Of a DNA stretch of 64,000 bases, positions 10,413-25,400 are shown piece after piece; the stretch's first letter is position 1, and each line of letters opens with the position of its first letter. Location of the stretch: contig JAZGTN010000005.1 in NCBI GenBank assembly GCA_037783415.1, forward strand, positions 2,418,001 through 2,482,000. The letters run 5' to 3'. The DNA comes from Leptasterias polaris (taxonomy: Eukaryota; Echinodermata; Asteroidea; Forcipulatida; Asteriidae). The notes beneath the pieces are model-generated. The model saw only the letters and a list, made by a program, of their open reading frames with translations, made no database searches and was not told the DNA's origin. A program made the translations under genes and the position numbers.

Positions 10413-13400
10413 CTGAGTATAGTAAGGACAGAAACAACAAAAACAAGATTAGTCAATTCAATTCAAATCATTTATTCACCATGTGAAAACACATGACATT
10501 TGTTATCCATTGTACAGCATTAAAATTGACCAATCAGACCATTGGAAAAAATCCACCCACAGCTGCAAGCCCTGTGATCTCTTGGAATTTTGCGCCCCCT
10601 GGAGAAATTCAATCCCTGGTGTTTATAGACTTTAAGAGGAATAAGCCAAATGAAAGGTGTTCTTACCACCACAGACATGTTCCTTGGTGATGAGTGTATG
10701 ACTTTCCTCCGGTAGATTACCCAATAGAAACCCAGCAAACATGGCGGCATTACCGCGGATGTCCGGCCAGGAGCTCTTGAAGAAGCCGACATTTCCCATC
10801 ACGTAGAAGTTCACTTTCTGTAAGAAGTCTGCGATCTATACGAAAGACGAAAGACTTGTTATCATTATGGTGCTTCAACTATCCCGTACCTCCCAAGAGT
10901 ACATGTGTACTGTGTTTGTATATAACTTCTTTGTGGTTTATTACTCGATCTTTGAAATAAAAAGTCCCCTCAGGGTGATCCCTCTGCTGCTGCCTCCCAA
11001 GTTGTATCATTAACTTGGGTGTGATCCCTGGCTATACGGCAGTTACAGGTTCAATGGCTTTTGACTGGCACCCCTGAACAATGATATTGTAAAAATAGGG
11101 AGACCGCCAACATAGGGCTACATTGTAGATAGCTCAGATGGTGGAGCACCAGGACGTTAATCCAGAGGTTGCCGGTTCAATTCCAACGCTAGTCAAATTT
11201 TCTTTGTTCAATCAATTTGTTTTAAAATATACTCAGTCAGTTTGCCTTTGTGGTAAATGTATAATTGCACAGGCAATGAAGGTAAATGTGATCTCATATT
11301 GAATGTATAATTTTTTGAACTATAATTTATTCATAATAATACGAGACATTTATATGTAGCACATATAGTGCAGGAGCCTCTATGCGCATTAAACACAAAG
11401 CAGAAAACAATGAATAAATATAGCAATTTGTTACAATAAAATCAAACGAGTGAGTCTTTAAAAGTCCCTTAAGTATCAAAACAGAGTCAACTTGATGAAT
11501 ATGAACTGGTCATTTCATAATGAAGGTGCAACAGATTTGAAGGCTCTTCGAGGATAGAATTTTGAAGATTTTTTTTTTAGCTTATTGTTCCCATAAGATT
11601 AGTATAAGGGTGTTATGAAGTGAAATTAACACAGTTTTAGCTGTTTGGGCACGCCCTGGGGAAGGAACTTAAGTAAAAAACAAATAAATTTAATACATGT
11701 ATGCCTTTTCAAATTCTTTTTCAAAAGAAACAAAATCACTTGTATTTTAAATTTGAACTGAACAATGGTAAGAGCCACTCAAGGCACTGGGTTACAACAA
11801 AGGCAAAACAAACAGCAACAAGTTTAACAATTTTAAAACAGGCTAGATGACGGGAAACATGTACAAAATTCAAAATAATTCATCCAGTGCAATGATAAAA
11901 ATAATAACAATAATAATTTAGTGATTAATATTGTAACCATGCCATTCAATGTAGACAAACGCATAACAATCAAGAAAAAAACCAATATAATAGGGACATC
12001 GATAAATTGCTATAAACATTGGAAAGTTTATGGGCTTTGAGGCATTGCATGGTGAGGTATCAATGTATATTTGGTTTGCGGTAACACCATGTGTATATCT
12101 ACTTGCTAGGTAGATTATTGGAAAGTTACAATAAGAACACAAAATAAAAGTAAACACAAGTAGAACATTACACAATAAATTCATCAAAATGAACAGACAT
12201 GATCCATGCAGAACTCCCAAGATAAAGTTCAAGATAATGTTTATAAATTACAGTTTGAACACAAGAGAAACGGTAAAAGGGCATAACAATTTAACAATCC
12301 ATGTGAGCTGCCCTCTTTAAAAGTGACCTCTCTGTGCCGTTTTTATGTCAGTGCACTTTGTGGTGAAAATCAACAACTGAAGATCCATTTTCTTTTTTTA
12401 ACCACACACGACGAAAGAACAAATATTTAAAACAAAAGGAATAGGTGGGAAAACTTACTATGACTTTGGAAAGGTTGAACATGAACTCTCCATAATTGAG
12501 TGAGCGCCCCTCTAGAAGATGTTTCTGGAACATTTGATTGAGAGCGTTCGAGCCAAGACGTGGTCCGACTTCCTTCAGGGCATACTTACAGGCCTGATGA
12601 GGAACAAAAACAATGTTCGGTCAAGGTGTGCTGAGACCTTTTTCAAAATGGCTTGGGCTTAAGTTAGAAGAGTGTGCTTCACTTACGGGGCTTCAAACAG
12701 GATGGATCCTAGGCCGGACCCTAGGCCGGACCCCGAGCCCAAGCCATGGCTTCAAAAAGGGTCCAGCTTACCCCTCACCTTTTAATTTAACTTGCCAGTT
12801 TTTACTACACTTTTACAATGGTTTCTCTGTGACACTGTTTACCATACATTATTATTATCATCATGTATTTCTAGTTATGAAACCAAGGATGCCTCATAAG
12901 TTAACTTAATCACTGTAGCTCGCAAGCCTGACGAAACCTGTATACAAGGGTGCTTGCTATGTGAGCTCAGAAACACTGGGGTAAATTCCTACTCTTTCAC
13001 GATAAGTGTTCTGGGTTCATTGACGTGCACTTCAATCCCAAGCACACAGAACCTATGGCTTGATGTCCCATCAGAAGGACAAAGCAGTTATGGTAAAGTG
13101 CCTTGCTCAAGAACAAAAGTGCCACAACCTGGACTCGAACCTACACTCTTCTGATCAAAAACACCAGAGGTCGAGTCTTTTGCTCTTAATCGTTGGACAA
13201 GACACACCACATTAATGTGTTATTGACACTTGTGTCCTTAAGTAAGACACTTAACCATTATTGCTTCGTCCTTTGGATGGGACATAAAGCCGTTGGTCCC
13301 GTGTGTTGTGTAAGGCACGTTAAAAGAACCCACTTACACTTATCAAAGAGAAGGGGTTTTTCCTGATGTCTTCTGGTATGCTTGGCTGCAAATTGCGCCA

Positions 13401-16400
13401 CAGCACCTTGTAAACACTTCTGGTGCTTGTATAATGTACTTCGAGGCATAGCTTGTAGAAAAATAGCCAGGGCTTTGAAAAGCCCTCGGTTGTGCTAAAG
13501 TGCTATATAAGAACTCTTTATTATTTTTATTATTATAATTGAGTCCAGTGGCATTAATGTTCAGTAATACAAAACCCACAACCTTCTACATCCAAGAACA
13601 GATGTACAAACTGCTTTCTAACTATGGCTACTATAACCAAGTATTTATGGTTAACCAATTAACCAGTTAGTAGTAGCTTACATTCTTCACATCATCATCT
13701 TCATCGTTCAGATGAAGCAACAGGCTGACAAAGTTTGTATGAATCTGTTCCAAGAAGGGTGCCTTTGATGGGCCGTCTCCAAAACGACTCAGGTTGCCAA
13801 ATAAGGTGAACGACACTGCTCTAGAGGTGGCACGGTCCTAGTTAGTACAACAACAAAAACAAACATGATTAGTAGGCAACTTGCTCTCGCATAATAGGCT
13901 GGAAATGTGCAATAACAGAGCTGCCAACATTTGCATCTTGCAATCGGGGAGATTTTGTACAACAATCAGGGAGATATTTCGAATTACATTCAACATAATA
14001 GGGGAACAAGTTTTTATAATCGGGGAGATTTTCAAATTTGTAACAAAACGATCTGAAGTGAACGTTACCTTTTCAAAGCAGGGTCTTATCCTGAGAGCAA
14101 TATTGACTAGAATGGGTCTGATGTTGGACTCATCAATCTTGACAATGATACGTGATAGACCGGTCATCGACTCCAGCAGGATCTGATCGTCTGTGTCTTC
14201 CTTGTCGTCCATGCCTGCCATCATGGCTGACAAAACCGTTGTGCAATACTTCTGGGCCTTAGGGAGGTGCATAAAGGATCACAAAATAAGGTTCATTTTA
14301 AACTATCTACAGACCTCTTATTTTGATGCAACTATCAATTCAATACTGCAATTATTTCCATCCTGAACAAAATGCAAAAGAAAATACTGTGGAGGTGCGA
14401 TCCAAATAAGCCAAGGCTGTAGTGGAGTGCCTTTATTTATTTCCTTACTTCATGAAAATGTCTAAATAATACATAACCAAAAAAATAATTTAAGAAGTGA
14501 TCATCAATCCAGTATTACAAGACAGAAATCAAAATAAGTATAGGGACAACTTCTAGAAGCGGTGAGATGCCGGTTAGACAGACAAACAGAACATACACAG
14601 AAACAAGAATGTGCGGACAAACAGGTTGAACAAAGAAAAACATTCTTCTTGTTTTCCTTATTTACATTAATGTAACCACGAGAAGAGTGGAAACAAAAAA
14701 TACCGGTCTGTTTTGTATAATGAGAATCTGATTTGATATGATTTGATTTGAATTGATTCGGATAAAACACAGCAAGAACATGGGAAAAACCGGAGCGAAT
14801 ATGTCCACGCAGGAAGAATAAACCCTATAGGAATACACAGTCTGAGAAACACTTCTCGGATTCAAATTTTTGGGAATAAAACACAAAATCTTTTTCCATA
14901 ACCACATTACATGAAAGTGAAATGATTCACAAAATGCTTTATACAATCGAAAGCTGCTGTACTTCTAGCCAAGTCAGTTTTTATTGCCATTAATTTTAAG
15001 AATGATTACCAAACGTACACCTTCCCTTTAAGAGACCTTACCTGATTGGGTCCCAGGCTTGCAATATTCCCCAGACCTCTGATGCAGAGCATTCGTACAA
15101 CATGGCAAGAGTCTACCATCCTGCCCAACAGGTTGTTCATGATGTCCTCCACCAACTGCGTGTCCCCTCCACACTTCTGATTCACCAACTACACGTAAAA
15201 AATGAAAATATGCAGTTGTTGAAACATTGTATGATGGCAAAAAAATAAAAAAATACTGTGGAGAGATTTAATTTTGGGTAGCAACAAGTAAAAACTATGT
15301 TGAGAGTTGGGGTGGTTCTGAGTTTTACCCACTCAAGGCGAACTGTTTGGAATGTCGAGTTTGTTCAACAAGTTATTCCCATTTTTTTTTCAATCATACC
15401 AATGTTGTACACACCCTCTAAATATTAAGGTAAAAGCCAGATTTTGGTGAAGGCCAAGGCATGCTGGAAGGATTAAAATAGGTCAGTGTGGTTGTGGTGT
15501 GGGGAAGGGGGAGGTGACAGATAATTTTTCCCGTGTTTAAACGTTCTTAGTACCTCAGCTAAGAATGCTGCAGTGACCACTCGTTGTGGTTCATACAAAC
15601 TCGCCAATGACGGAATCAAACAGGACACTATCTTAGCCAAGTAGCCTGGCATCTGCTTCGCCATACCTCTGTGGAAATAAAAATAATAAATAAACAGAAG
15701 AACGGGAAACAAATTAACATTAAAATGATAGAATGATACAAACAATGATCATGTGAATTGTTCCATGATAATTTTGATGTGAAGCAAAGAAAGTTGTCAG
15801 GAATTACTTGCTGCAGTTTGTCTATTATAGACCCTTCCCACGAAATATGTAAATTGCACATCGAGCATGCGCACTAACACTTTGGTTGGCAAAATGATGG
15901 AACATCGCGCCTTTTTGTACGAAGCTGATGGTGGCGTGACGCACACGCGTTCGTGCGTCTGCTTAGTGCACATCTCTATGGAGTTTACCAACCAATAATG
16001 TCTGTACGCATGCATGAATGTAATTAGCATTCATGGAAAGGGTCTATGGGAAGCTTGTCATCTATAAAAATTGAGGAATAAGTGATGTTTGAAGCTTTGC
16101 ATGGTGTTGATAATAAGAAGTAATTATTACAAGTAAACCTGCAGGTACAACCATGTATAAATCACTCCAGCCAGCAGCCAACTCCCACGTTTCAACGATC
16201 AAGAACAGCTTGGATTCTTCCCGCCCAAATGCGCATCCCTCCAGCCCTACTTGAAGGGACACATTGCCTTCAGATTGGGCACTTTGGGCTATAAAAAGCT
16301 TTTGTTGTGAAACGAACATGGTTGGCAAGATATTTTAAAAGTAGAATATAATTATTCTCACAAATATACCCCAAATTGGTGTGGTTTTCCTTTTACTTCG

Positions 16401-19400
16401 TGACCTAACTCAGTCCGCCATTTTGAAGAACCAATATTTTGACTCCACAAAATGATGGACCGTGTTAGTTCACAGAGTAAATGGAAAACCACTTAGTTTG
16501 AAGGAATAAACACTTTTACAGCCCAAAGCACCCAATTCGAAGGAAACATGTCCCTTTAAGCCTCAGCATCATCACCAGTCCAGAATTCCAAGAAAACGAG
16601 CAGAGTCTACTGTTCAAAGCGTCACGAAAACATCAATGGCTCTTCTCAGAGCCAACACTCCTACCTAAAGAGATTGATGCACGGTTGTACTTTACTACTT
16701 CTAGTTACTTCTACTTAAGAAATACTTGGTATTTAAAAGCATGTCTTACCGTGCTAAGGTGGTGACCCCATCTTGATACTTCTCAACATCTTGGAGGGTG
16801 TCCCACACCCCTTCGTCATCCAGGAACTTCATCAGATCTGCTCCCTGTCCTCTCTGGATCAACATCTTCAGGGCATCCACTGCAACTCTGCAAACCCCAA
16901 AATAACAATCAAGTCTCACTACAATAAGGAGCAGCAATGATATCAGTATCGGGGGCCTAATTTCATAGAGCTGCTTAAGCAGAAAACCTTGCTTAACATC
17001 TTTCTGTTAAGCACAAATGAGCAGGATACCAGTCACAAATGGTAGATGTGATAAGGTATTTTGGCTGGTAACTTTAATCTGGTGAGGATAATTGTTATGT
17101 GCTGAGCTACTTTTTGTGCTTAAGCAGCTCTATGAAATTGGCCCCAGGCGGCTAGGATTTGCGGGGGTACTACCACAGGCATCCTCAGCTGGCTCTCAGC
17201 AGCCTGGTGTTATGGTTTCCTTTCATAGCATAAAACATTCGATGTATAAAACATTGCAAGAACACCGGTTCCCTCAATGAGGATCTGCCACTCCAATATA
17301 GGAAGACAGGGACCAGTGGAGAGCCATGATCCATAAATAGGGAAGTAAGGCCATGTCTGAATTGGCGGCTACAGCTACAGCTACGGCTACGGCTGGAATA
17401 CCATGTCATCATGTGTTGAAGTAAAGGACGTCCTTAGCAACACCCTTAGCAACACCCTTAGCAACAGCCGTAGCTGCCAGCTCAGACACAGCCTAAACAA
17501 GCATAACATTGACCAAGAACTATCAGGTTCTTCTGTCCTAGGGTCATCCCGGGTCAACCTTCAGCACTCTCCTTTGATAACTAGCTAAGTTGTTATTGTC
17601 TATCGAACAAGATTGTGAATTTCATTGGTCAAGAAATAGTCACATGACATGTCATATTATTTCATTTGTAAACCAAAAAGTGATGAACCCTGGGATTTAT
17701 CACCTTGATCACCCTTTGAAATTTTTTATGGTTTCGTCCAAAGGGAACTATCAACTAGAGTACATTTTTCCAAGGGAGCATTCGCAAGTTTGAGCAAATA
17801 ATATGACATGTCATGTGACTATTTCTTGACCAATGAAATTCACAATCTGGTACTACGGAAATCTACTAAAAACTTCACGCACTGTCTGATTTCTAAAACT
17901 AAATTTTGCTCACACAGAGGGTTTGATGGAAGCGAAAGCCTTGGTCACGGCTTTCTTATCTTTACTGCTTGTTCCATTCTTGGCGGTTGACTCTGGAGGA
18001 TGGGGTGGTTTGACTCCGATGCAAGAGCCGACGTAGATCAGCAAGGCAGCAAAGATGCGATGGAACTGCTCACGGAGTGTCGGCTCCGTTTCTTCCACTT
18101 GAAGGATCTCAATAAGAGCATGTACAATCTACAATGAAAAAAAATGACAAATCCTTTATTATATTATTTTGTGTTTACCCATACATTTTCCCTGAGTCCT
18201 GTGAAAAAATCAACAGGCATATTACTTGGGTGGGATTCGAACCCAAGACCTTTGCCATTCTAGATCAGATGTCTTACCACTAGACTACCGAGATTGCCCG
18301 GTAGCTAGAGGCAGTCCGAATCCTATATATTAGCAGTGGGTATCGCAACATCTATTTGAATGCTTCATTAATGACAAATTATCTTTTAAATTTACCGTGG
18401 AAACTCAAATTATTTCTATCAGTTTAAAAAGAGTCACAAGTACTTCAAAATTCACCTCGCAGTTTTACAAAAAAACAAGGCGCTTTCTAATTTTGGGTAT
18501 CGTCATCCAATATGGAGCTAGTCAGGACACATTAGCCACAAAACAGATAATAGTTGCAGCTCAGCAATCAATCACTGGACACAATAATGGGAGCAAACAG
18601 AATAGAGGGCACAGGAAACAAGATGGAGAGACGAGCTGCAACAATAATGGGGGACAGTCAATTGGTACAAACAAACACAAAATAGAGACACTTGGAGACA
18701 TCATGCCGAGTCCTTCATCCAGCAGTGGATCGACAATGGCTGAAAAATCACAATCAAATCTTCCAATACTTACAGTAAGAGGAGGCAACGTTGCAGTCTT
18801 CGACAGAATCTTTCTACTTTTTGGATCAACCTTCTCATCGTAGTGGACGTTTCGGGTCAGCGTGTCCATAAAACTGTCAAATATGTGCCTGAGGGTCACA
18901 GGGTCACTGGCCAGGGACTTCCAGCAGTCTTTGATGTGTCTGTGGAAAATATAATGCTGTTGTTTAAGCCCACTTCACACTACTCCCTTTCCCCAGGGGC
19001 AACCACGAGGAATAAATGCCAGCTCTTTCACACTTGGATAGCTTTACCCCAGATCTACCCCGGCAAATGGGAATTCCCAGGGAGTAGCCACCCCTGCTCT
19101 GGAGTAGGGGTAAGCGGTAAAACCCAGGGGCATTCTTGGAACGTTCAACCGGAACCCGGTGGAATAGGGACCTAGGTGTGGACAGTGTGAAAGTGTACCG
19201 AGGTAACTGGGGGGTAAAAGAAAAAACTCCTGGGGCCTCCCCATGGCTGTATTCCACAGGGATAAGAGATACAGTGAGAAAAGGGCTTTACTGTAAGGTT
19301 TGTGTTAAGTTGAACAAACTGTGTATGGTGGTCAGAAACCCAACTTGAATACCATGGGTGAGATTTGCCAAATGTTAAAATTCCTGAGCATGGCTTGAGG

Positions 19401-22400
19401 ACCTGGGTTCCCCCTTATTCTGGACTGAGAACCTGCCAAGATGTTATAATTCAGGAGGTTTTTACAGACTCATGCATGACCAGAATAACAAAACTACAGG
19501 TTTGGACACAATGTGGATTATTTCTGTCTCCCTTTGGAAACAGCTTTGCGCCTTTCACAAATTTGTTAAGGCTCAAGAAGATTTTGAGCAAATCCTGAAA
19601 TCAGGAAAAATTCTGAGAAATCACATGTCTGAGAACACATTGGTGTCTGTGGTAAATATCTAAACAAAATACCACAGAGACAAAGTCACTTTTGAACAGA
19701 GAAAGCTTTGGGTTGTGCAAGTGTTCCAGTGGCAACAGAATGTGCACTCATATCAGGAAAGCCTTAGACTACAGCCGTCCTGATTTTCAGGTAACAATAA
19801 ATCGAGAGGAATGTATATACGAAAAAAGAGAACATCAGAAAATTCTTGTACAAGAAATCATAACAATTTAAATTTTTAGGCTCTTTTGGAAACCAAGGAT
19901 TGGGTATGGGCTCTGTCCTGAGTCATGTACCAAACAATGTTCATTTCCAAAAAGACTTGTTTGGGGTTAACAAAGACAAATTGACTAGAGCGGGATTTGA
20001 ACTAACGACCTCCGATGTGACGTGCCGGTGCTCTACCAACTGAGCTATCTAGCCCTATGTTGGCGGTCTCCCTATTTTGTCAATATCTTTGTTCGGGGGG
20101 TGCCAGTCAGAAGCCATTCAACCGCAAACTGCCGTGTAGCCAGGGATCATACCAAAGTATACGATACAACCTGGGAAGCGGCAGCCAGGGGAGAGAACAT
20201 AAGAAGATTCTTGTACAAGAAATCTTAACAATTTAAATAATTAGGCTCTTTTGGGAACCAAGGCTTGGGCTTGGACTCTGTCTGCCCATTTTTTAAATGA
20301 CTGACGGAGCTTGGGCCAAAGCCAAGGCCGAGAATGGAGCCATGGTTCTGAAAAGGGCCTTGATATGGTATACCCTTACTCATCATACGGCAGCGGGTAT
20401 TTCAGTAAAGTATCCATGACATGTGCCAGGTGGTTGGACGCCAGTGTACGGACGGCACGCAGGGTACCAGTGCGAGTCTGCTGACATTTGATGTTGATCA
20501 GTTTGAAGTGGATGGCTGCAATCATCTCACTCACCTAATGGTAACGGGAATTCAAAAGAAATGACAAATGACGATGCTTCAGGACTCCTCATCAACAAGT
20601 AGTGGTCTGTGATTCAGCAAAATGCTTTATACTCATAATTTGCTTCTCTGCAACCAGGTGCATCAGGATTTATGCTCATTTTGGGACCTCATGGAGAAAT
20701 GGCACATAATAAGGGACTCTGGGGGAATGCTACACAGCAGCAGAATTACAAATTAGAAATCAACTGTTCTTGAAAACATGCAATACTTAGAGCTTACAGC
20801 TACATCAAGAATGTAAACAAAACTACCTTGTATGTCTGTTTCAATCCAGTGTCTACCATTATGATTAAAGGTTTAAAACAACATTGGTTTTTGGAAGCAT
20901 ATATTCATTTTCACCATGCAATGCCTCAAAACCCATATTTGCTTATCCTGCACTTTATTTTAACAGCAAATGCGATAAACCTACATCCACAATGAGCTCA
21001 GTGCCCCGATTCTTCAGCATGGCGTTAAGGACGACACAAGACCCGCTGGAGCAGTGGGATTGAATGTCAAGGAGGCCCTCTATCAACATATAGATGAAAG
21101 ATTTGAGTTGCGCAGAAGGGATTTTCTTGGACAGACCCTGGCGGTTTAAAGAGAAAAGACGGGGAAAAGAATCAGTCAGTAAAGTCTTGAGGTAATTTGA
21201 AAGAGAACAAAAAGCGGGGAAGCAAAATATATATGGCAAGACAAAAAAGCCATGCAAAGGCAATAATTAATGTTATCATAACTCACACTTAGATCCTTGT
21301 CATTTGATTAACATACTTTTTTTTGCCATGTAGACTGTTCCGACACTCCAAAATTTCATAAAGGAGTCCTATATTGATAAATATAGGACGCTTAACAGCT
21401 CTCCTTTGCGGTAGAATAATAGATTTTACATTGAGTACCGTAAGTATTGATGGCGTAAAGGGTTATTAACACATGCATGTAAGCTTGCACGTCAACACGC
21501 ATATGGCTATGAACACCAAACATGCTTTAGCCTACCCGTCTTCAACAGCTCTAGTTATGCCTTTATCAGCTGTTTAATACATTATTGTTGAAATAAATTA
21601 TGACTTATCAAATAATAAATGACTTATAAGCAAAATATTAAATGACAAAGATCTATGTGTGAGGTATAAATATAGGATTCATTTTATTTATGCAATATTG
21701 ACCCCTTGCACAACGCGGAACGCACCTCTGCACATGATGCGCTTCTACCATTTTGGGAGTCACCTCTATGATTCTTGTGTACATTTTGACTTCCAAAATG
21801 GCGAACAGGACAGGCGCGTATACGTGCGCTATGCGTTATGCAAGGGGTCTGTAGACGGATACAGTCACTCATTGAAATCTGGACTATTCCACGCGGCTTC
21901 ATCTCATGAAATGGAACAGTCCAGATTTCAACTCGTGATTACATTATGCTTTATTGTACTCAAATGCATCCAATATTTGTATATCTGTAGAGGAATAAAA
22001 CCAAGAAACCCTCAGTGACTAGCTCACTGTAGCTGCAAAGCTTGGAGATATTTGTTTGGATCTTGTTTAAACGAGTGATATAAACACGGCTAGAAGTGTT
22101 TAAACACAGTTTGCACAACGCGGAACGCATATTCAGACATGATACGCCGCGCACTTCCAATTTTGGAACCAAACTGTTCACAAGAATCATAGAGTTAACT
22201 CCCAAACTGAAGGAACGCGCATCTTTCCGCGTTCCGCGTTGTGCAATGGGTCTAGAAATTTAACGCAGAATCAAAGTGAGCTAGCTAGCTGCGGACGACC
22301 GAAGAGGCAAAACTGTCCGATTTGTTCTTAACTTTTTCAGGTTTTTGTCTTTATTTTCAAGGGGAAGATATTTATGAATGGGAATCAAAGTGTGTTGAAT

Positions 22401-25400
22401 CAGTTTTTAAACTAGTGGTTTAAACCTGCCGAGGCCTGGTTCTTGATAATTTTACCTCGACTTCGGTAAAATTATCAAGAACCAGGCCTCGGCAGGTTTA
22501 AACCACTAGTTTAAAACCTCTTCACCACACATTGATTCCCTTATTGACATACAAGTCACTGATGGGATTCTATCACAGGCCAACCGAGGTGAAAGAGGGG
22601 CAAGATACCAAGAGGGCTAGATGACAATTTTTTTTTTTGGCCTTTGACCCACCTTTGCAAGGTCATTGACCAGGCTGTACAGCATGTTGGGGTCAGTCTG
22701 GTGTGCCCGGGTTTTCAGGCTTGTCAGTGCTTCCACAATGGGTTCCCTAAAGGACGAGTTCTTCCCTGTGGGTAAAACAAAAGGCGAATTTCAGTTTAAG
22801 TCATAAAGGCCCAATTTTCATGATGAGGAAAATGCTTTTGCCTAAAATGTTATCATTCTTATTGTTATTATATATTCCTGGTAATGAAACCAAGGACGCC
22901 TCAGAGGTGAACTTAATCACTGTAGCTCTATGCCTGAGGAAACCTGTAAACAAGGGTGCTTGCTATGTGAACCAGAAACACCAGGGTTAACCCCTACTCT
23001 TCCACAATAAGTGTTCTGGGTTCTTTTACGTGCACTACCAATCCTAGTACAATCCTAGGACCTGCAGCTCAATGTCCCATCCGAAGGACAAAGCAGTTAT
23101 GACTTTGTCAAGTCAGGGTTTCTTTGTGCCTATGATACTCTCAGAGAAAAACAATTCTGGAAATTCCGAAAGAATAGTCCTGTCAGGGTGGAAAGGAAAA
23201 CAAAAATTGAAAATGGGAACTTGACGCGCCATACATGCAGCAAACAATCTACTCTACCCATAGCAACCGATGTACTAGACACATAAAAACAGCAGCTTAT
23301 TGGTACCTAGTCGTCTAGGCACAATATATGTTTGGGGTGTTTGACTGCTTTTACTCATGCTATGGTTAAAACTCTGACTCCCTCAGTGAACACAGGAGCG
23401 GTCTATTTTCTCTCAGCATCGCCCCGGGAAAATAGAACATGCTGAGGATTGCCTCGGGAGTTGTTTTAACCACAGCACCCAAAGCAGTCGAAATTTGTAT
23501 ACTTGTGTATGAGAATGAATTTACCCTTCAAAACCCAATGAATTTGTACTTCCCCCCTTTTGTTTAGTTTACATGAAGTTTGTGCATCTCTTTTTCCAAA
23601 ATCAGGCAAGAGGAATAGTTCCTGAAAATATTGTTACACCAACACCAAATCATGTTCTTAGATGTGGGCCTGTCAACATTACCTTGATATATCAGGTCAA
23701 TCTTTAGGATCAGCTGAATGGATTCCAGGGCGCTCTCTCTCACAGCCAAAACAGGGTCCGAGCAGCGGGGAACCAGTCGGCCAATCAACATTCCCATATT
23801 CGTGAATGTTCCCATGCCCTGAAGAGCCAAGAGTACCGGATAATACATTTACGACCAAGCAATACTGAGACCCTGACCCAATTTGACAAAACTTCATGGC
23901 TCTGCTTCCCGCTGAACTCTGGTTTCTCCAGTCTGCATACATGGCATAATTCCAGTCTACAATTTGTATATTGAATGCTCTGAGGTTCATGCCAGCAAGG
24001 CCAATAAATTGGAAGTCTTGTGTTAAGAAAAGAGCTTTTTCTTTTTTGTATATTGAATGCTCTGAGGTTCATGCCAGCAAGGCCAATAAATTGGAAGTCT
24101 TGTGTTAAGAAAAGAGCTTTTTCTTTTTTCTTTTTTTAATTCATCTTTTAATTGCAAGACAAAACAACAACAACAACTCCAAAAACACAAGACAGGCAGA
24201 CATGGACAAAGGTCACATACTAAAGGACAAAAGAGCAATCTTACCGAGGAGATGTCCGTGAGATTTTCCTTGTAGAACTTGAGCAAAGCCAGGACAGCTG
24301 CTACCGTTCTCTCCCTCTCTTGGTCCTGGGTTGACACGAACCATGGCTCCAGATGCTACAGAGGAACACGAAATAAACACCGTCAAATTTTATTTTACTG
24401 TTTACACCCTTTTATTAAATGTCTATTTTTGTATCGGGTATAAAGAATACTCTAGTAAAAACAAGGTGTAATCAATACATTTTGTTTTTATCCTTACACC
24501 AATGTGTATTAAGAACTGTATACTCGGTACTTTCCCGGGTTCTAACACATAGAATTCGAACTGCCTCTAGCCACTGGGCTAGCTCTGTGGTCTAGTGACA
24601 AGACATCTGCTCCAGCATGCAAAGGTTGTGGGTTCACCAGAGTGATTTGCCTGTGAGTTTTTTTACAGAACTCGGGAAAGTACTGAGTATACAGTTCTTA
24701 TTGATTACACCTTGTTTTAAGTATTTTCTTGTTCATTGTCAAATTTGTTTGTTTGTTTTTGTATGTGTTGGTTTGGGGGCTTTTGGGCGTGATTAACATA
24801 ACTGCAATATCCTAACAAATGGGTAGCAGTCTAGTGATGAGTTAAATTAAGGTTTTCAGATTCTCTTTATCACCATAATAAATTGAAAAACTAGAGAGTT
24901 TAAACAAAATAGGTCTATGCCTCTTTTACAAAGATGGTAAGGCTTTTTCCAGACCTCAGGCACTGGTTCTGTCTGATGTTGAAGCACTGAGCAAAATGCA
25001 CACTGCTCCAAAAGTGAAGACAGAGCCCAAGCTGGAGCCTAAGCCAAGATTTGGAAAAGGCCTTAAGTTAATAATAATAACTAGTTCTTATATAGCGCAT
25101 TTTTACAATAACGTCTCAATGCGCTTTACATTATAGTGCCCTGGTCATTGGGCCAGTCTTCATCAGCTCCCTAGGGAGTATACACCCTCGAGCTGCCGTG
25201 GCACTCAGAAGGCTTTTTCAAACACAATATCAACCTCTACCCTCGCAGGTACCCATTTACACCCCTGGGTGAAGAGAAGCAATTATTAGGACACAAGTGT
25301 CATGACCGGGACTCGAACCCATACCCCGATGACTAAACCACCAGAACTTGAATCCGGAGATCTAAACCACTCGACCATAACACCCTAGTTCACATATTTT

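Noticed and set aside
11918..12232. 104-codon hydrophobic minus-strand frame resembling a membrane protein
   Set aside because: Very AT-rich intron DNA yields Phe/Leu/Ile-rich frames by chance; no motif or conserved neighbour.
18397..18843. 148-codon plus-strand frame
   Set aside because: It is antisense to MROH1 exon 26 and its donor; the conserved minus-strand reading explains the openness of part of it.
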